64,000 nucleotides of DNA from Microcella sp. (GTDB lineage: Bacteria > Actinomycetota > Actinomycetes > Actinomycetales > Microbacteriaceae), in contig NZ_CP075524.1 of assembly GCF_025808395.1 (NCBI RefSeq), forward strand, positions 124,001 to 188,000. The letters are read 5' to 3'. The notes under the pieces were generated by a model that was given only the letters and a program-made list of their open reading frames with translations, searched no databases and was not told the DNA's origin. Positions within the stretch are counted from its first letter, which is position 1, and every line of letters starts with the position of its first letter. This document shows, in pieces, positions 1 through 7,939 of this stretch. The position numbers and the translations under genes were made by a program.

Positions 1-60
1 CTGCGTGCCGCGGGCGGCATCGCCGGCAAGCTCGTCGGGCTCGACGGCCCCCGCGCCTAG
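1..60 (+). CDS. 3' end of an upstream gene (partial)
   Basis: An open frame enters from the left edge and ends at TAG (58-60), giving 19 residues ending in LVGLDGPRA. This is too short to identify. In related genomes a D-alanine-D-alanine ligase gene often sits just before the DUF3515 and thiL genes, so it may be the ddl tail, but nothing in these residues proves it. It converges on the DUF3515 gene with only six bases between the two stop codons. Confidence 0.4.
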   Translation: MRAAGGIAGKLVGLDGPRA

Positions 61-66
61 ATCTGC

Positions 67-600
67 CTAGGGCGTCGGCTCGGGCGAGGGCGTCGGCGTC
101 GGGCTCACGGTGCCGCCGCCGAAGACGTCGGTGGCCGCGAGGCACCGGGCATCAGCATCCACCGCCGAGACGGGGCCGCTGAGAGCGCGCACGGCGTCAG
201 ATCCCGCGATGAAGGTGATGTCGACGATGACCTCGGTCACCGGAGTGCGCCCGTAGGTCGTGAAGACGTAGCGCGGGGCGTTCGACTCGTCGAGCAGCCA
301 GTCGACCCCGTCGACGTCGAAGCAGGGCAGGTCGCTGGGCGGTTGGGGCGGCAGCCCGCAGCGGTAGATGACGGCGGCAGGGTTGCCCCACGCGGCGGTC
401 GCCTGAGCGTTGGTGGTGCGCCGCTCGAGGCCGCCGATGGTGTCGGGCACGCGCACCGAGATCGCCGCGCACTCGGGGTTGTTCGAGTCTGGCCCTGGGT
501 CGAGCGGCACTGTTCCCGCGCAGCCGGCGAGGGCGAGCGCGGCGACGAACGCCATGACGGATGCCCGGCGGGCGCGAGCGGGCAGGGTGCGTGTCGACAT
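67..600 (-). CDS. DUF3515-type secreted lipoprotein
   Basis: The 177-residue protein has a basic N-terminus, a hydrophobic stretch and a lipobox (ALAGC, Cys near residue 26), so it should be exported and lipid-anchored. The mature part has four scattered cysteines, the motif YRCGLPP, and a tail of Thr-Pro/Ser-Pro repeats that may cross the cell wall. The length, layout and position beside thiL match the actinobacterial DUF3515 family, whose function is unknown. I chose the ATG at 600 because it puts the basic segment directly before the hydrophobic core; an in-frame ATG at 609 adds three residues. Confidence 0.75.
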   Translation of the reverse strand: MSTRTLPARARRASVMAFVAALALAGCAGTVPLDPGPDSNNPECAAISVRVPDTIGGLERRTTNAQATAAWGNPAAVIYRCGLPPQPPSDLPCFDVDGVDWLLDESNAPRYVFTTYGRTPVTEVIVDITFIAGSDAVRALSGPVSAVDADARCLAATDVFGGGTVSPTPTPSPEPTP

Positions 601-646
601 CGACACCACGCTATCGCGGCGCGGGTGGGCGCACGCTGCAGGTGGC

Positions 647-1156
647 TCAGCCGCCCCCGATGATGACGCCGACGACGAAGCCGAGACTCAGCAGCAGCAC
701 GACCGCGATGACGCTCACGACGGCCAGCGCGAGGGTGACGCCGATGATGAGGCCGACCCGTCCGCCCGAGGTCATGCGCCCCAGCGGGCGCAGCAGCATG
801 CGCCAGATCAGCAGATTGAGCGCGATGACGAACAGCACGGGGCTGCCGAAGACCATGACCCACGTGATGGCTTCTTCGACGCCCGCGAGGTCGTTGTTGG
901 CGGTGCCGAGCCCCAGTGAGATCAAGATGATGAGGCCGATGAGCAGCAGCACTGAGAGGCCGCCGGTGATGAGCACGGCGAGCAGCAGAATTCTCTTGCC
1001 CTGGGCGACCCACGCCGGTGAGTCAGGCTGCGGCGCGGGCGGGTTCGGCGAGGCGGCGGGGACCGGCGGCTCAGCGGGGTTCGGCGGCTCAGTGGGATTC
1101 GGCGGCTCAGTGGGGTTCGCCGGCCCGTAGGGAGATTCTGCCGATGCTTCGCTCAT
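647..1156 (-). CDS. Pro-rich small integral membrane protein
   Basis: The 169-residue protein has a proline-rich cytosolic-looking N-terminus (about residues 1-50) containing three copies of a six-residue NPTEPP-like unit. Three strongly hydrophobic segments follow (about residues 54-85, 95-122 and 133-168). There are no catalytic motifs. Proline-rich heads on small membrane proteins are common in Actinobacteria (DUF4190-like and similar), but I cannot assign a family. It lies between thiL and the DUF3515 gene and is transcribed away from thiL. Confidence 0.6.
   Translation of the reverse strand: MSEASAESPYGPANPTEPPNPTEPPNPAEPPVPAASPNPPAPQPDSPAWVAQGKRILLLAVLITGGLSVLLLIGLIILISLGLGTANNDLAGVEEAITWVMVFGSPVLFVIALNLLIWRMLLRPLGRMTSGGRVGLIIGVTLALAVVSVIAVVLLLSLGFVVGVIIGGG
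1064..1117 (-). repeat. 3 x 18-bp in-frame tandem repeat
   Basis: Three near-identical 18-bp units (cggcggctcagcggggtt with one- or two-base changes) lie end to end and encode the NPTEPP-like repeats of the membrane protein on the minus strand. The unit is a multiple of three, so copy-number change would keep the frame. Confidence 0.85.
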
Positions 1157-1202
1157 GAGCAGACAGTACTGCGGCTGCGCGGTCGGGGGCTAGCGTTGAG
1201 TC

Positions 1203-2258
1203 GTGAGCCGCGACCAGCACCCCGACGCCACCCTCGGTGAGGTGGGTGAGCTTGCGGCGCTAGCGCGCATCATTCCTCTGCTGCCGTCGAGCGATGCCAC
1301 CGTGCTCGGCCCCGGCGACGATGCCGCTGTTCTCGCGGCCCCCGATGGTCGCTACGTCGTCACGACCGACATGATGATTCACGGCCCCGACTTTCGCACC
1401 GCATGGTCGACCATGCACGACCTCGGGTTCAAGGCCGCGGCCACGAACCTCAGCGACGTCGCGGCGATGGGCGCGCGGCCCACGGCGCTCGTCGTGGCGC
1501 TCGCGGCCCCCGCCGATACCCCGGTCTCACAGCTCGAGGCGCTCGCCGAGGGGCTGCGCGACGCGTGCGAGGCGCTCGCGCCCGGCTGCGGAGTCGTCGG
1601 GGGCGACCTGAGCGTGTCGAGCGTGCTGACCATCGCCGTGACGGCCTTCGGTGACCTTGACGATCGTGAGCCCGTGACACGCTCTGGCGCGCGGCCGGGC
1701 GACTGGGTCGCGGTCTCCGGCCCGTTGGGGTTGGCGGCCGAAGGGCTGCGTCTGCTGTTCGAGCGTGGGGTCGATGCGACGGGGGCTCCGGATGCTGATG
1801 CCGCGGCTCGGCTGCGTGCCGAGCATCCGGTGCCGATCGTCGCCCAACTCACCCCCCACCCGCCGATCGCCGACGGGGTCGCAGCCGCCCTCGGCGCGGC
1901 CTCGTCGATGCTCGACCTCAGCGACGGTCTCGCCCTCGACGCGCGCCGCATCGCCCGCGCGAGCGGCGTCTCGCTCGACTTCTCGAGTGCGCGGGTGCGC
2001 GAGGTCGCGCTCGCCCATGGGCTCGACCCCGCCGCGCCGGCGTCGCTCGCGCTCACCGGGGGAGAAGACCACTCGTTACTGGCGACCTTCCCACCCGATG
2101 TGGCACCGCCGCTGGATGCTCTTCCCGGCGGCTTCCGCGTCATCGGCCGGGTCGTCGCGGCTGACCGTCACGGGCCGGCGCTACTCGTCGATGGCCGCGT
2201 CTTCGACGAGCGCGGCGGCTGGGACCCGTTCGCGGAATGGAGCGGGCAGGGTGGGTGA
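1203..2258 (+). CDS. thiL: Thiamine-monophosphate kinase
   Basis: ThiL phosphorylates thiamine monophosphate to the active coenzyme thiamine diphosphate using ATP. The 351-residue product has the family's landmarks: LGPGDDAAVL near residue 40, the metal-binding TTDMMIHG near residue 57, LSDVAAMGARP near residue 91, and the C-terminal DLSDGLA and TGGEDH motifs. The length is normal. Start is GTG at 1203, with a TAGCGT -10-like box about 10 bases upstream, suggesting a leader of only a few bases. The position next to the rsmD-recG block matches Microbacteriaceae gene order. Confidence 0.95.
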   Translation: MSRDQHPDATLGEVGELAALARIIPLLPSSDATVLGPGDDAAVLAAPDGRYVVTTDMMIHGPDFRTAWSTMHDLGFKAAATNLSDVAAMGARPTALVVALAAPADTPVSQLEALAEGLRDACEALAPGCGVVGGDLSVSSVLTIAVTAFGDLDDREPVTRSGARPGDWVAVSGPLGLAAEGLRLLFERGVDATGAPDADAAARLRAEHPVPIVAQLTPHPPIADGVAAALGAASSMLDLSDGLALDARRIARASGVSLDFSSARVREVALAHGLDPAAPASLALTGGEDHSLLATFPPDVAPPLDALPGGFRVIGRVVAADRHGPALLVDGRVFDERGGWDPFAEWSGQGG

Positions 2259-2266
2259 CCCCCTGA

Positions 2267-2293
2267 TGTACATCGAGGGTTCCAAGATGTACA
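2267..2293. promoter_or_regulatory. Toxin-antitoxin operator: two TGTACA boxes
   Basis: The hexamer TGTACA occurs at 2267-2272 and 2288-2293, each inside the octamer gatgtaca, with starts 21 bp apart (about two helical turns). TGTACA is the core of the operators bound by YefM antitoxins. The boxes lie just before the GTG that I take as the antitoxin start, so they probably mediate autoregulation. They also argue against the upstream ATG codons at 2266 and 2287, which fall inside or against the boxes. Confidence 0.6.
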
Positions 2294-2301
2294 ATGAGAA
2301 C

Positions 2302-2550
2302 GTGAATCCCCTCAGCGTCGCCGACGCCCGCAAGCAGTTCTCTGAGGTCATCGATCGCTCGCAGACCGAGGCGGTGTTCATCGAGCGCCGCGGACAGCGC
2401 GCAGCGGTCGTCATCAGCCCCGAGCAGTACGAGCGCATGCTCGACGCCCTCGAAGAGGCCGACGACGCGGCCGCGTTCGACGCGGCGATGGACGAGGAGG
2501 GGCCGAGCGTCCCCTGGGCGCAGGTGAAGGCCGACCTGGGCTGGACGTGA
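2302..2550 (+). CDS. Phd/YefM-family antitoxin
   Basis: The product is a short antitoxin of about 82 residues. It begins with the typical VADARKQFSEVIDRS segment, continues with a beta-hairpin (VFIERRGQRAAVVISPEQY) that forms the DNA-binding Phd/YefM fold, and ends in an acidic helix-rich tail that would wrap the toxin. It should neutralise the downstream RelE-like toxin and repress its own operon through the TGTACA boxes. Start is taken as GTG 2302; ATG codons at 2266 and 2287 would add 12 or 5 residues overlapping the operator. Its stop overlaps the toxin start (GTGA). Confidence 0.85.
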   Translation: MNPLSVADARKQFSEVIDRSQTEAVFIERRGQRAAVVISPEQYERMLDALEEADDAAAFDAAMDEEGPSVPWAQVKADLGWT

Positions 2551-2804
2551 GCTACCGCATCGAGTTGCGACCGGCCGCGATTCGAGCCCTGAAGAAGATT
2601 GAACACCGCGATCGCGAGCGCATCCGCGGGGTGATCGCCCTGCTTGGTGACGACCCTCGGCCGCCCGCGGCTAAGCCCTTGCGGGGACGTCCCGCCTGGC
2701 GCGTGCGCGTCGGCGACTATCGCATCATCTACACGATCGATGACGGCGTGCTGCTGGTTGTCGTCGTGACGCTCGGGCACCGCCGCGATGTGTACGAGCG
2801 CTGA
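2547..2804 (+). CDS. RelE/ParE-superfamily toxin
   Basis: This 85-residue basic protein has the RelE fold signature: an N-terminal RIELRPAAIRALKKI segment, a central KPLRGRPAWRVRVGDYRIIYTI block and a C-terminal strand ending in GHRRDVYER. Those C-terminal His/Arg/Tyr residues correspond to the catalytic region of RelE-type ribosome-dependent mRNA endonucleases. It starts at GTG 2547 and overlaps the antitoxin stop, so the two are translationally coupled. The pair is a small insertion in an otherwise conserved housekeeping block. Confidence 0.88.
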   Translation: MSYRIELRPAAIRALKKIEHRDRERIRGVIALLGDDPRPPAAKPLRGRPAWRVRVGDYRIIYTIDDGVLLVVVVTLGHRRDVYER

Positions 2805-2816
2805 GCAGCCACATCC

Positions 2817-3392
2817 TTAATCAGTGGTTTCCGGGTTCAGCCAATAGATCGCCGTCTCGCCGTAGCGCGACACCTTGTCGAGCTCGAGCCCGGCAGGCCA
2901 GGCCGGAGCCGGGGTGCGCGTCGAGCGCTCGAGCGCGACCACAGCATCCGGAGCCAATCGCGGCACGAGCCCTTCGAGCACATGGTCGAGCTCGAGCCCG
3001 CCCACCTCGTAGGGAGGGTCGATGAAGACGAGGTCGAACTCGTCGAGCGCCGACGAGAGGTATGAGGTCGCGGGTTTGCCGATGATGCGGATGCTCGGCC
3101 TCTCGCCGTGCCCCGCTCGACCACTGACGAGCGCAGCATTGGCCTTGCACACCTGCACCGCGGCGTACGACTTCTCGACGAGCACGGCCGAGGCGGCGCC
3201 GCGACTGATGGCTTCGAGCGCGAGGGCTCCCGAGCCGGCATAGAGGTCGAGCACGCGCGCCCCGGCGATCGCGTCGCGGGCTTCGAGCGCGCTGAAGAGC
3301 GCCTCGCGCACGCGGTCGCTCGTGGGCCGGGTGCCGGCGCTGGGCACCTTGAGCGTCAGCGAGCCTGCGAACCCGGAGATGATGCGTGTCAC
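2817..3392 (-). CDS. rsmD: 16S rRNA (guanine-966-N2)-methyltransferase RsmD
   Basis: RsmD methylates G966 of 16S rRNA in the 30S subunit using S-adenosylmethionine. The sequence shows the family N-terminus (TRIISGFAGS), a PTSDRVREALFSAL segment, the SAM-binding VLDLYAGSGALALEA and the catalytic FIDPPY motif. I chose GTG 3392 because RsmD proteins normally begin right at the RIIxG strand; an in-frame ATG at 3419 would add nine residues. The gene ends head-on against the toxin gene and diverges from recG. Confidence 0.93.
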   Translation of the reverse strand: MTRIISGFAGSLTLKVPSAGTRPTSDRVREALFSALEARDAIAGARVLDLYAGSGALALEAISRGAASAVLVEKSYAAVQVCKANAALVSGRAGHGERPSIRIIGKPATSYLSSALDEFDLVFIDPPYEVGGLELDHVLEGLVPRLAPDAVVALERSTRTPAPAWPAGLELDKVSRYGETAIYWLNPETTD

Positions 3393-3485
3393 GGCCTCCA
3401 CGCTACTCGGCGCGAGCATCCCGAACCTCGCGCGTGGCCGCCCGACCGCAATGCCGCGCCGCTCACTGCGGCCCATCGCACCCTC

Positions 3486-3539
3486 TATCGGTCACTTGTT
3501 GTCGAGTGCTGCGGTTTACGGCGCAACAAGTGACCGATA
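3486..3539. repeat. 16-bp perfect inverted repeat, 22-nt loop
   Basis: Arms 3486-3501 (tatcggtcacttgttg) and 3524-3539 (caacaagtgaccgata) are perfect complements around a 22-nt spacer. The element sits in the rsmD/recG divergent intergenic region rather than at a transcript end, and no T-run follows, so it is unlikely to be a simple terminator. It could be a REP/MITE-like repeat or a regulatory cruciform. A second element of the same architecture lies at 40133-40191. Confidence 0.85.
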
Positions 3540-3626
3540 CACGCGTGCAAGGCACGCACGTGATGTTCGGGGCGGCGCCCGCGCCTCGGCGCGAGACGGT
3601 CGGGCGGCGCGAGTAGCGTTGAACCC

Positions 3627-5828
3627 GTGAACACCGGCCCGGGCGTTGTGGACCCACTGAGCGCCAAGCTCAGCAGCGCCGTGGGCGACCGCAGTGCGAA
3701 CTCGCTGAAGAAGGCGTTCGGGATGCTCACCGTCGGTGATCTGCTCACCCACTATCCGCGGCGCTACGCCCGGCGCGGCGAGCTCACGGCGCTGAGCGAA
3801 TTGCGCGTCGACGAGTCGGTGACGATCGTCGCCGAGGTCATCGAGGTGGTCGAGCGGTCGATGCGGCAGCGCAGGGGCAGCATTCTCGAGGTGCGCATCA
3901 CCGATGGCAAGGGCATTCTCGTGCTCACGTTCTTCAACCAGGCCTGGCGCAAGAACGACCTCACCCCGGGCAAGCGGGGCATCTTCGCGGGCAAAGTGGG
4001 CGAGTACCGCGGCACTCGGCAGCTCGCGCACCCCGACTACGAGCTGTTCGACGAGGGCGACGAGCGCGACTCGGGGCCCGAGGCGAAGAAGTGGGCGATG
4101 CAGCCGATTCCGATCTACCCGGCGACGTCGACCGTCGCGAGTTGGCAGATCGCGAAAGCGCTCGAGGTGGTCGTCACCTCGTTGCCGCCCCTCGACGACC
4201 CGGTGCCTGCCGAGGTGCGCGCCGAGCAGCAGCTCATCGACCTGCGGCAGGCCTACCAGTGGGTGCACCGGCCCGACGACGACAGCCAGTGGCGGCGAGC
4301 GCGCGACACGCTGCGGTTTCACGAGGCCTTCGTGCTGCAGGCCGCACTGCTGCAGCAGCGGGCGGCGTTGCGGGCGCAGCCTGCGACTCCTCGCACGCCC
4401 GGCCTCGAGCTCGCGGGCTTCGATGCCGAGCTGCCCTTCACCCTCACCGACGATCAGGTGCTCGTCGGCGACGAGGTCGCGCGCGACCTGGCGGCACCAG
4501 TGCCGATGAACCGACTCGTGCAGGGCGAGGTGGGTTCGGGCAAGACCCTCGTGGCGGTGCGCGCGATGCTGACCGTGGCCGAGAGCGGCGGGCAGAGCGC
4601 CCTGCTCGCTCCGACCGAGGTGCTCGCGGCGCAGCACCTGCGCTCGATCGTGCACACTCTCGGCCCGGATCGCGCGGCGCGACTGCGGCCGGTACTGCTC
4701 ACTGGGCAACTGCCGACGGCCGAGCGGCGCAAGGCGCTGCTGGCGATCGCGAGCGGAGCATCCCGCATCGTCATCGGCACCCACGCCCTCTTGGGTGACC
4801 AGGTGCAGTTCGCCGACCTCGGCCTCGTGGTGGTCGATGAGCAGCACCGCTTCGGGGTCGAGCAGCGCGAGAGCCTGCGGCGCAAAGGCGCCCGACCGCC
4901 GCACGTGCTCGTGCTCACGGCCACGCCGATTCCGCGCACGGTCGCCATGACGGTGTTCGGCGACCTCGACATCTCGACGATCGCGATGCTGCCGGCGGGT
5001 CGCACGCCCATCGTCAGCCACGTCGTGCCGCTCGCCGATAAGCCGGGGTGGTGGAATCGTGTCTGGCAGCGCCTCGGCGAAGAGCTCGAGCTGGGCCGAC
5101 AGGGCTTCGTCGTGGTGCCCGCGATCGACCCAGCGACACGTGAAGACGACCCTGATGCGCTGGCCGACGATCCGAGCGATGGATCTGCCGACGACGTGGA
5201 TGCGGTGGCTCGCCCACCCGCGACGGTCACCGAGCTGACGCCCCTGCTGCGATCGCACCCAGCGCTCGCCGAGCGCCGAGTCGAGCCGTTGCACGGCCGC
5301 ATGTCGACCGACGAGAAAGACGCCACGATGCAGGCCTTCGCGCGCGGCGAGATCGACGTGCTCGTCGCCACGACCGTCATCGAGGTCGGGGTCGATGTGC
5401 CGAACGCGTCGACAATGGTCGTCGTCGACGCCGACCGGTTCGGCGTGAGCCAGTTGCACCAGCTGCGCGGCCGCGTGGGGCGCGGCGGGGTTCCTGGGCT
5501 GTGCCTGTTCGTGACCGCCGCGCTGCCCGAGACGCTCGCTCGCCAGCGCGTCGAAGCGGTGGCGAGCACGCTCGACGGCTTCGAGCTCGCGCAGATCGAC
5601 CTCGAGCTGCGGCGCGAGGGCGACGTGCTCGGCGCGACCCAGAGCGGCGGGCGGTCAAGCCTCAAGCTGTTGCGCGTGGCGACCGACGGCGACCTCATCG
5701 GCACCGCTCGCGAAGCCGCGGCCGGGGTGCTCGAGGGCGACCCGACGCTCGGCGAGCATCCCGCGCTGAGGTCAGCGCTCGATCGCCGCCTCGATGACGC
5801 GGCTCGAGAGTTTCTCGCCAAGAGCTGA
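3627..5828 (+). CDS. recG: ATP-dependent DNA helicase RecG
   Basis: RecG is a double-stranded DNA translocase that remodels stalled replication forks and Holliday junctions. The 733-residue product has the N-terminal wedge/OB region (residues about 60-160), Walker A QGEVGSGKT near residue 299, the DEQH box (VVVDEQHRFG), TATPIPRT motif III, and the C-terminal VIEVGVDVPNA and QLRGRVGRG motifs. An Asp/Glu-rich insert (about residues 510-530) lies between helicase lobes. Start is GTG 3627. Confidence 0.96.
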   Translation: MNTGPGVVDPLSAKLSSAVGDRSANSLKKAFGMLTVGDLLTHYPRRYARRGELTALSELRVDESVTIVAEVIEVVERSMRQRRGSILEVRITDGKGILVLTFFNQAWRKNDLTPGKRGIFAGKVGEYRGTRQLAHPDYELFDEGDERDSGPEAKKWAMQPIPIYPATSTVASWQIAKALEVVVTSLPPLDDPVPAEVRAEQQLIDLRQAYQWVHRPDDDSQWRRARDTLRFHEAFVLQAALLQQRAALRAQPATPRTPGLELAGFDAELPFTLTDDQVLVGDEVARDLAAPVPMNRLVQGEVGSGKTLVAVRAMLTVAESGGQSALLAPTEVLAAQHLRSIVHTLGPDRAARLRPVLLTGQLPTAERRKALLAIASGASRIVIGTHALLGDQVQFADLGLVVVDEQHRFGVEQRESLRRKGARPPHVLVLTATPIPRTVAMTVFGDLDISTIAMLPAGRTPIVSHVVPLADKPGWWNRVWQRLGEELELGRQGFVVVPAIDPATREDDPDALADDPSDGSADDVDAVARPPATVTELTPLLRSHPALAERRVEPLHGRMSTDEKDATMQAFARGEIDVLVATTVIEVGVDVPNASTMVVVDADRFGVSQLHQLRGRVGRGGVPGLCLFVTAALPETLARQRVEAVASTLDGFELAQIDLELRREGDVLGATQSGGRSSLKLLRVATDGDLIGTAREAAAGVLEGDPTLGEHPALRSALDRRLDDAAREFLAKS

Positions 5829-5876
5829 CCGCACCCTCGATTTCGCGCGCGCCCGTGCCCGGGAGAGGATAAGGGC

Positions 5877-6581
5877 GTGAGGGTGATTTCGTACAACCTG
5901 CGCAAGCACGCCGCGCGCAACGAGCTCGAGCAGCTCGTCGAGACCTACACTCCCAACCTGCTCTGCCTGCAAGAGGTCGACACCGCAGATCTGCCGCGCG
6001 AGCTCGGCCCGCTGCACCTTGCCGACTCGACGAGGCTGAACCGCCTCGGCCTGGCGATCTTCTACAACCGCGAGCGGTTCGACGCCCTCAGCACGAAGGC
6101 TTTCGCGTTGAAGCGCTCGCTGCACGACATCATCGCGAAGCCCGCGCACGAACGCCTGCTGGGCACGCACCTCATCGATCGTGATCACGACCGCGAACTG
6201 GTCGTGGGCTGCTTCCACGCCGCCCCGCTCACGGCGCTGAACTCGTTGCGGCGCACCCAGATTCGAGCAGCTCACGAAGCGCTCGACAGCTTCGGGCCCA
6301 CCCTGCCGACCCTCATGGTGGGCGACTTCAACTACCCGATCTTCAAAGATCACTTGTCGACGAGTGTGCAAGAGACCGGGCATGAGGTGACCCTGAGCGA
6401 CTCGCGCACCTACACCCGCTACAAGTTCTTTCGCGGCCACTTCGACTTCGCCACCTCGATCGGTCTCACGATCATCAAAGTCACGACGCTTCCGCAGGGG
6501 CAGTCAGACCATCTGCCGATCTTGGTGACCGCGAACTATGCAGACTCCGTCATCGAGCCGGTGGAAACACCGCTGCAATGA
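5877..6581 (+). CDS. Endonuclease/exonuclease/phosphatase-family hydrolase
   Basis: The 234-residue product has the EEP-fold catalytic landmarks: SYNLRK near the N-terminus (metal-ligand Asn), LLCLQEVD (catalytic Glu near residue 39), MVGDFNYP (Asp/Asn pair near residue 145) and a C-terminal QSDHLPI (Asp-His pair). The family hydrolyses phosphodiester bonds in nucleic acids or lipids; the substrate here is unknown. It has no signal peptide, so it is probably cytosolic. It starts at GTG and lies between recG and coaD on the same strand. Confidence 0.85.
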   Translation: MRVISYNLRKHAARNELEQLVETYTPNLLCLQEVDTADLPRELGPLHLADSTRLNRLGLAIFYNRERFDALSTKAFALKRSLHDIIAKPAHERLLGTHLIDRDHDRELVVGCFHAAPLTALNSLRRTQIRAAHEALDSFGPTLPTLMVGDFNYPIFKDHLSTSVQETGHEVTLSDSRTYTRYKFFRGHFDFATSIGLTIIKVTTLPQGQSDHLPILVTANYADSVIEPVETPLQ

Positions 6582-6602
6582 GCGCTCGGTAGGCTGAGGG
6601 GC

Positions 6603-7094
6603 ATGAGCAGGATCGCCGTTGTTCCTGGGTCGTTCGACCCCGTCACCCTGGGCCACCTCGATGTCATCGAGCGCGCGTCGGCCATCTTCGATGAGGTGCA
6701 CGTGGTGGTGGTGCACAACCCTGCGAAAGAGGCGATGCTGCCGATCGCGCGGCGCGTGTCGCTCATCGAGCAGGCTGTGGCCGATCGTGCTCTGCCGACC
6801 AGCATCCTGGTGACGAGTTGGAGCGTGGGCCTGCTCGTCGACTACTGCACCGATGTGGGGGCGAGCGTGCTCGTGAAGGGGGTTCGCAGCCAAGTCGATG
6901 TCGCCTACGAGACTCCGATGGCCATCGTGAACCGCAACCTCGCGAACGTCGAGACCATCTTCATGCTGCCCGACCCTGCGCACGCTCATGTGTCGAGCTC
7001 GCTCGTGCGGCAGGTGTCGGCGCTCGGCGGCGACGTCGCCCCGTATGTGCCGCGAGCGGTGGCCGAATACCTCGACACGGTCGACCGCGACTGA
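6603..7094 (+). CDS. coaD: Phosphopantetheine adenylyltransferase
   Basis: CoaD transfers AMP from ATP to 4'-phosphopantetheine, the penultimate step of coenzyme A synthesis. The 163-residue protein has the nucleotidyltransferase motif GSFDPVTLGHLDVI at residues 9-22, the KGVR segment near residue 97 and the C-terminal SSSLVRQ motif, equivalent to the ISSTxVR signature. Length is typical. It starts 21 bases after the EEP gene and converges on the GAP-family gene. Confidence 0.96.
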   Translation: MSRIAVVPGSFDPVTLGHLDVIERASAIFDEVHVVVVHNPAKEAMLPIARRVSLIEQAVADRALPTSILVTSWSVGLLVDYCTDVGASVLVKGVRSQVDVAYETPMAIVNRNLANVETIFMLPDPAHAHVSSSLVRQVSALGGDVAPYVPRAVAEYLDTVDRD

Positions 7095-7112
7095 CGGCGA
7101 CGCGCCGCGTCG

Positions 7113-7781
7113 TCAGAAGCTGCTGAGCGCTTTGCCGATGAGCAGCACGCCGATGAGCAGCAGTATCGCCCCGACCATGGCCGAGTTGTGCTGCACCAGC
7201 CACGCGCGCAGTCGCGCGAGCGAGGCGCTGACCCGGTCGAGCGCGACGAGCGAGACGATGACGGGCACCAGTATCGGTATCGACGCGATCACGACGACCA
7301 TGGCGAGCACGGCGCCCGCTTCGGCAGCAGTGAGTGCTTCGGCTTCGAGACTGATGCCGAGGCCGATGCAGAGCAACAGGTTCTTGGGCTTGATGCCGCC
7401 GAAGATGGCGCCCAGCGTGAAGGCCGACGCCGTCGTGATCGTCTCGACCTTCGAGATCCACCCCGGCAGCTCGAGCTCGTCATCGCTCGTGGGTCGTGCG
7501 CGCCACTGCCGCAGTGCGAGCGCGACGGCGACGACACCGAGCCCCAGCAGCAGGAAGGGGGCAGAGATCGACACGTCGTCGTCGCTGTGGGGCAGCACCG
7601 ACGCGAGTAGGTAGGCGAGCGATGTGACGACCGTGATGGCGATCGCGAATCCGAGCAGGAAGGCGACGCTGGCTGCTCGCGGTCGGCTCGACAGCAGCAT
7701 GAGCACGACGGAGGCGATGGCGAGCGGGCTCAGCGCCAGTGCGACCGCGAGCGGAAGGGCGTTGCCGAGGGCGTCGAGCAT
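7113..7781 (-). CDS. GAP/Sap-family polytopic membrane protein
   Basis: This 222-residue protein has about six hydrophobic segments. The N-terminal LPLAVALALSPLAIASVVLM and the central FGGIKPKNLLL motif are typical of the GAP family, related to mycobacterial Sap (sulfolipid-addressing protein) and distantly to LysE exporters. Members are thought to move glycolipids or small molecules across the membrane, but the substrate here is unknown. The ATG at 7781 is used because upstream in-frame sequence lacks hydrophobic character. Confidence 0.8.
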   Translation of the reverse strand: MLDALGNALPLAVALALSPLAIASVVLMLLSSRPRAASVAFLLGFAIAITVVTSLAYLLASVLPHSDDDVSISAPFLLLGLGVVAVALALRQWRARPTSDDELELPGWISKVETITTASAFTLGAIFGGIKPKNLLLCIGLGISLEAEALTAAEAGAVLAMVVVIASIPILVPVIVSLVALDRVSASLARLRAWLVQHNSAMVGAILLLIGVLLIGKALSSF

Positions 7782-7920
7782 GGTGACTCCTTGGTGTGGC
7801 TGCGCGGTTGCACCGCGCACCTGCGCGACCACCTCACAGTGAACACCAGCCCAGTCACGGGCGCCAGTGGCTAGGTTGGTCACACTCGGCCGCGCGGCGA
7901 CGCCGTTGAGATAGCGGATT

Positions 7921-7935
7921 CTGGATACAGTATGC
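7921..7935 (+). promoter_or_regulatory. GntR-type operator, site 1 (fgd)
   Basis: The sequence ctggatacagtatgc matches four other sites in the window (17207, 17252, 18135 and 22551 on the reverse strand). It ends five bases before the fgd ATG at 7940, so it overlaps any leaderless promoter or the ribosome binding region. The flank ggatt immediately upstream is also shared with the site at 18135. Binding by the GntR protein at 17314 is inferred. Confidence 0.65.
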
Positions 7936-7939
7936 AAGA

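Noticed and set aside
3516..5459. Long minus-strand open frame (about 647 codons) opposite recG
   Set aside because: Its codons are the reverse reading of recG, whose motifs are unambiguous; the predicted protein is His/Arg-rich low-complexity, as expected for antisense frames in high-GC DNA.
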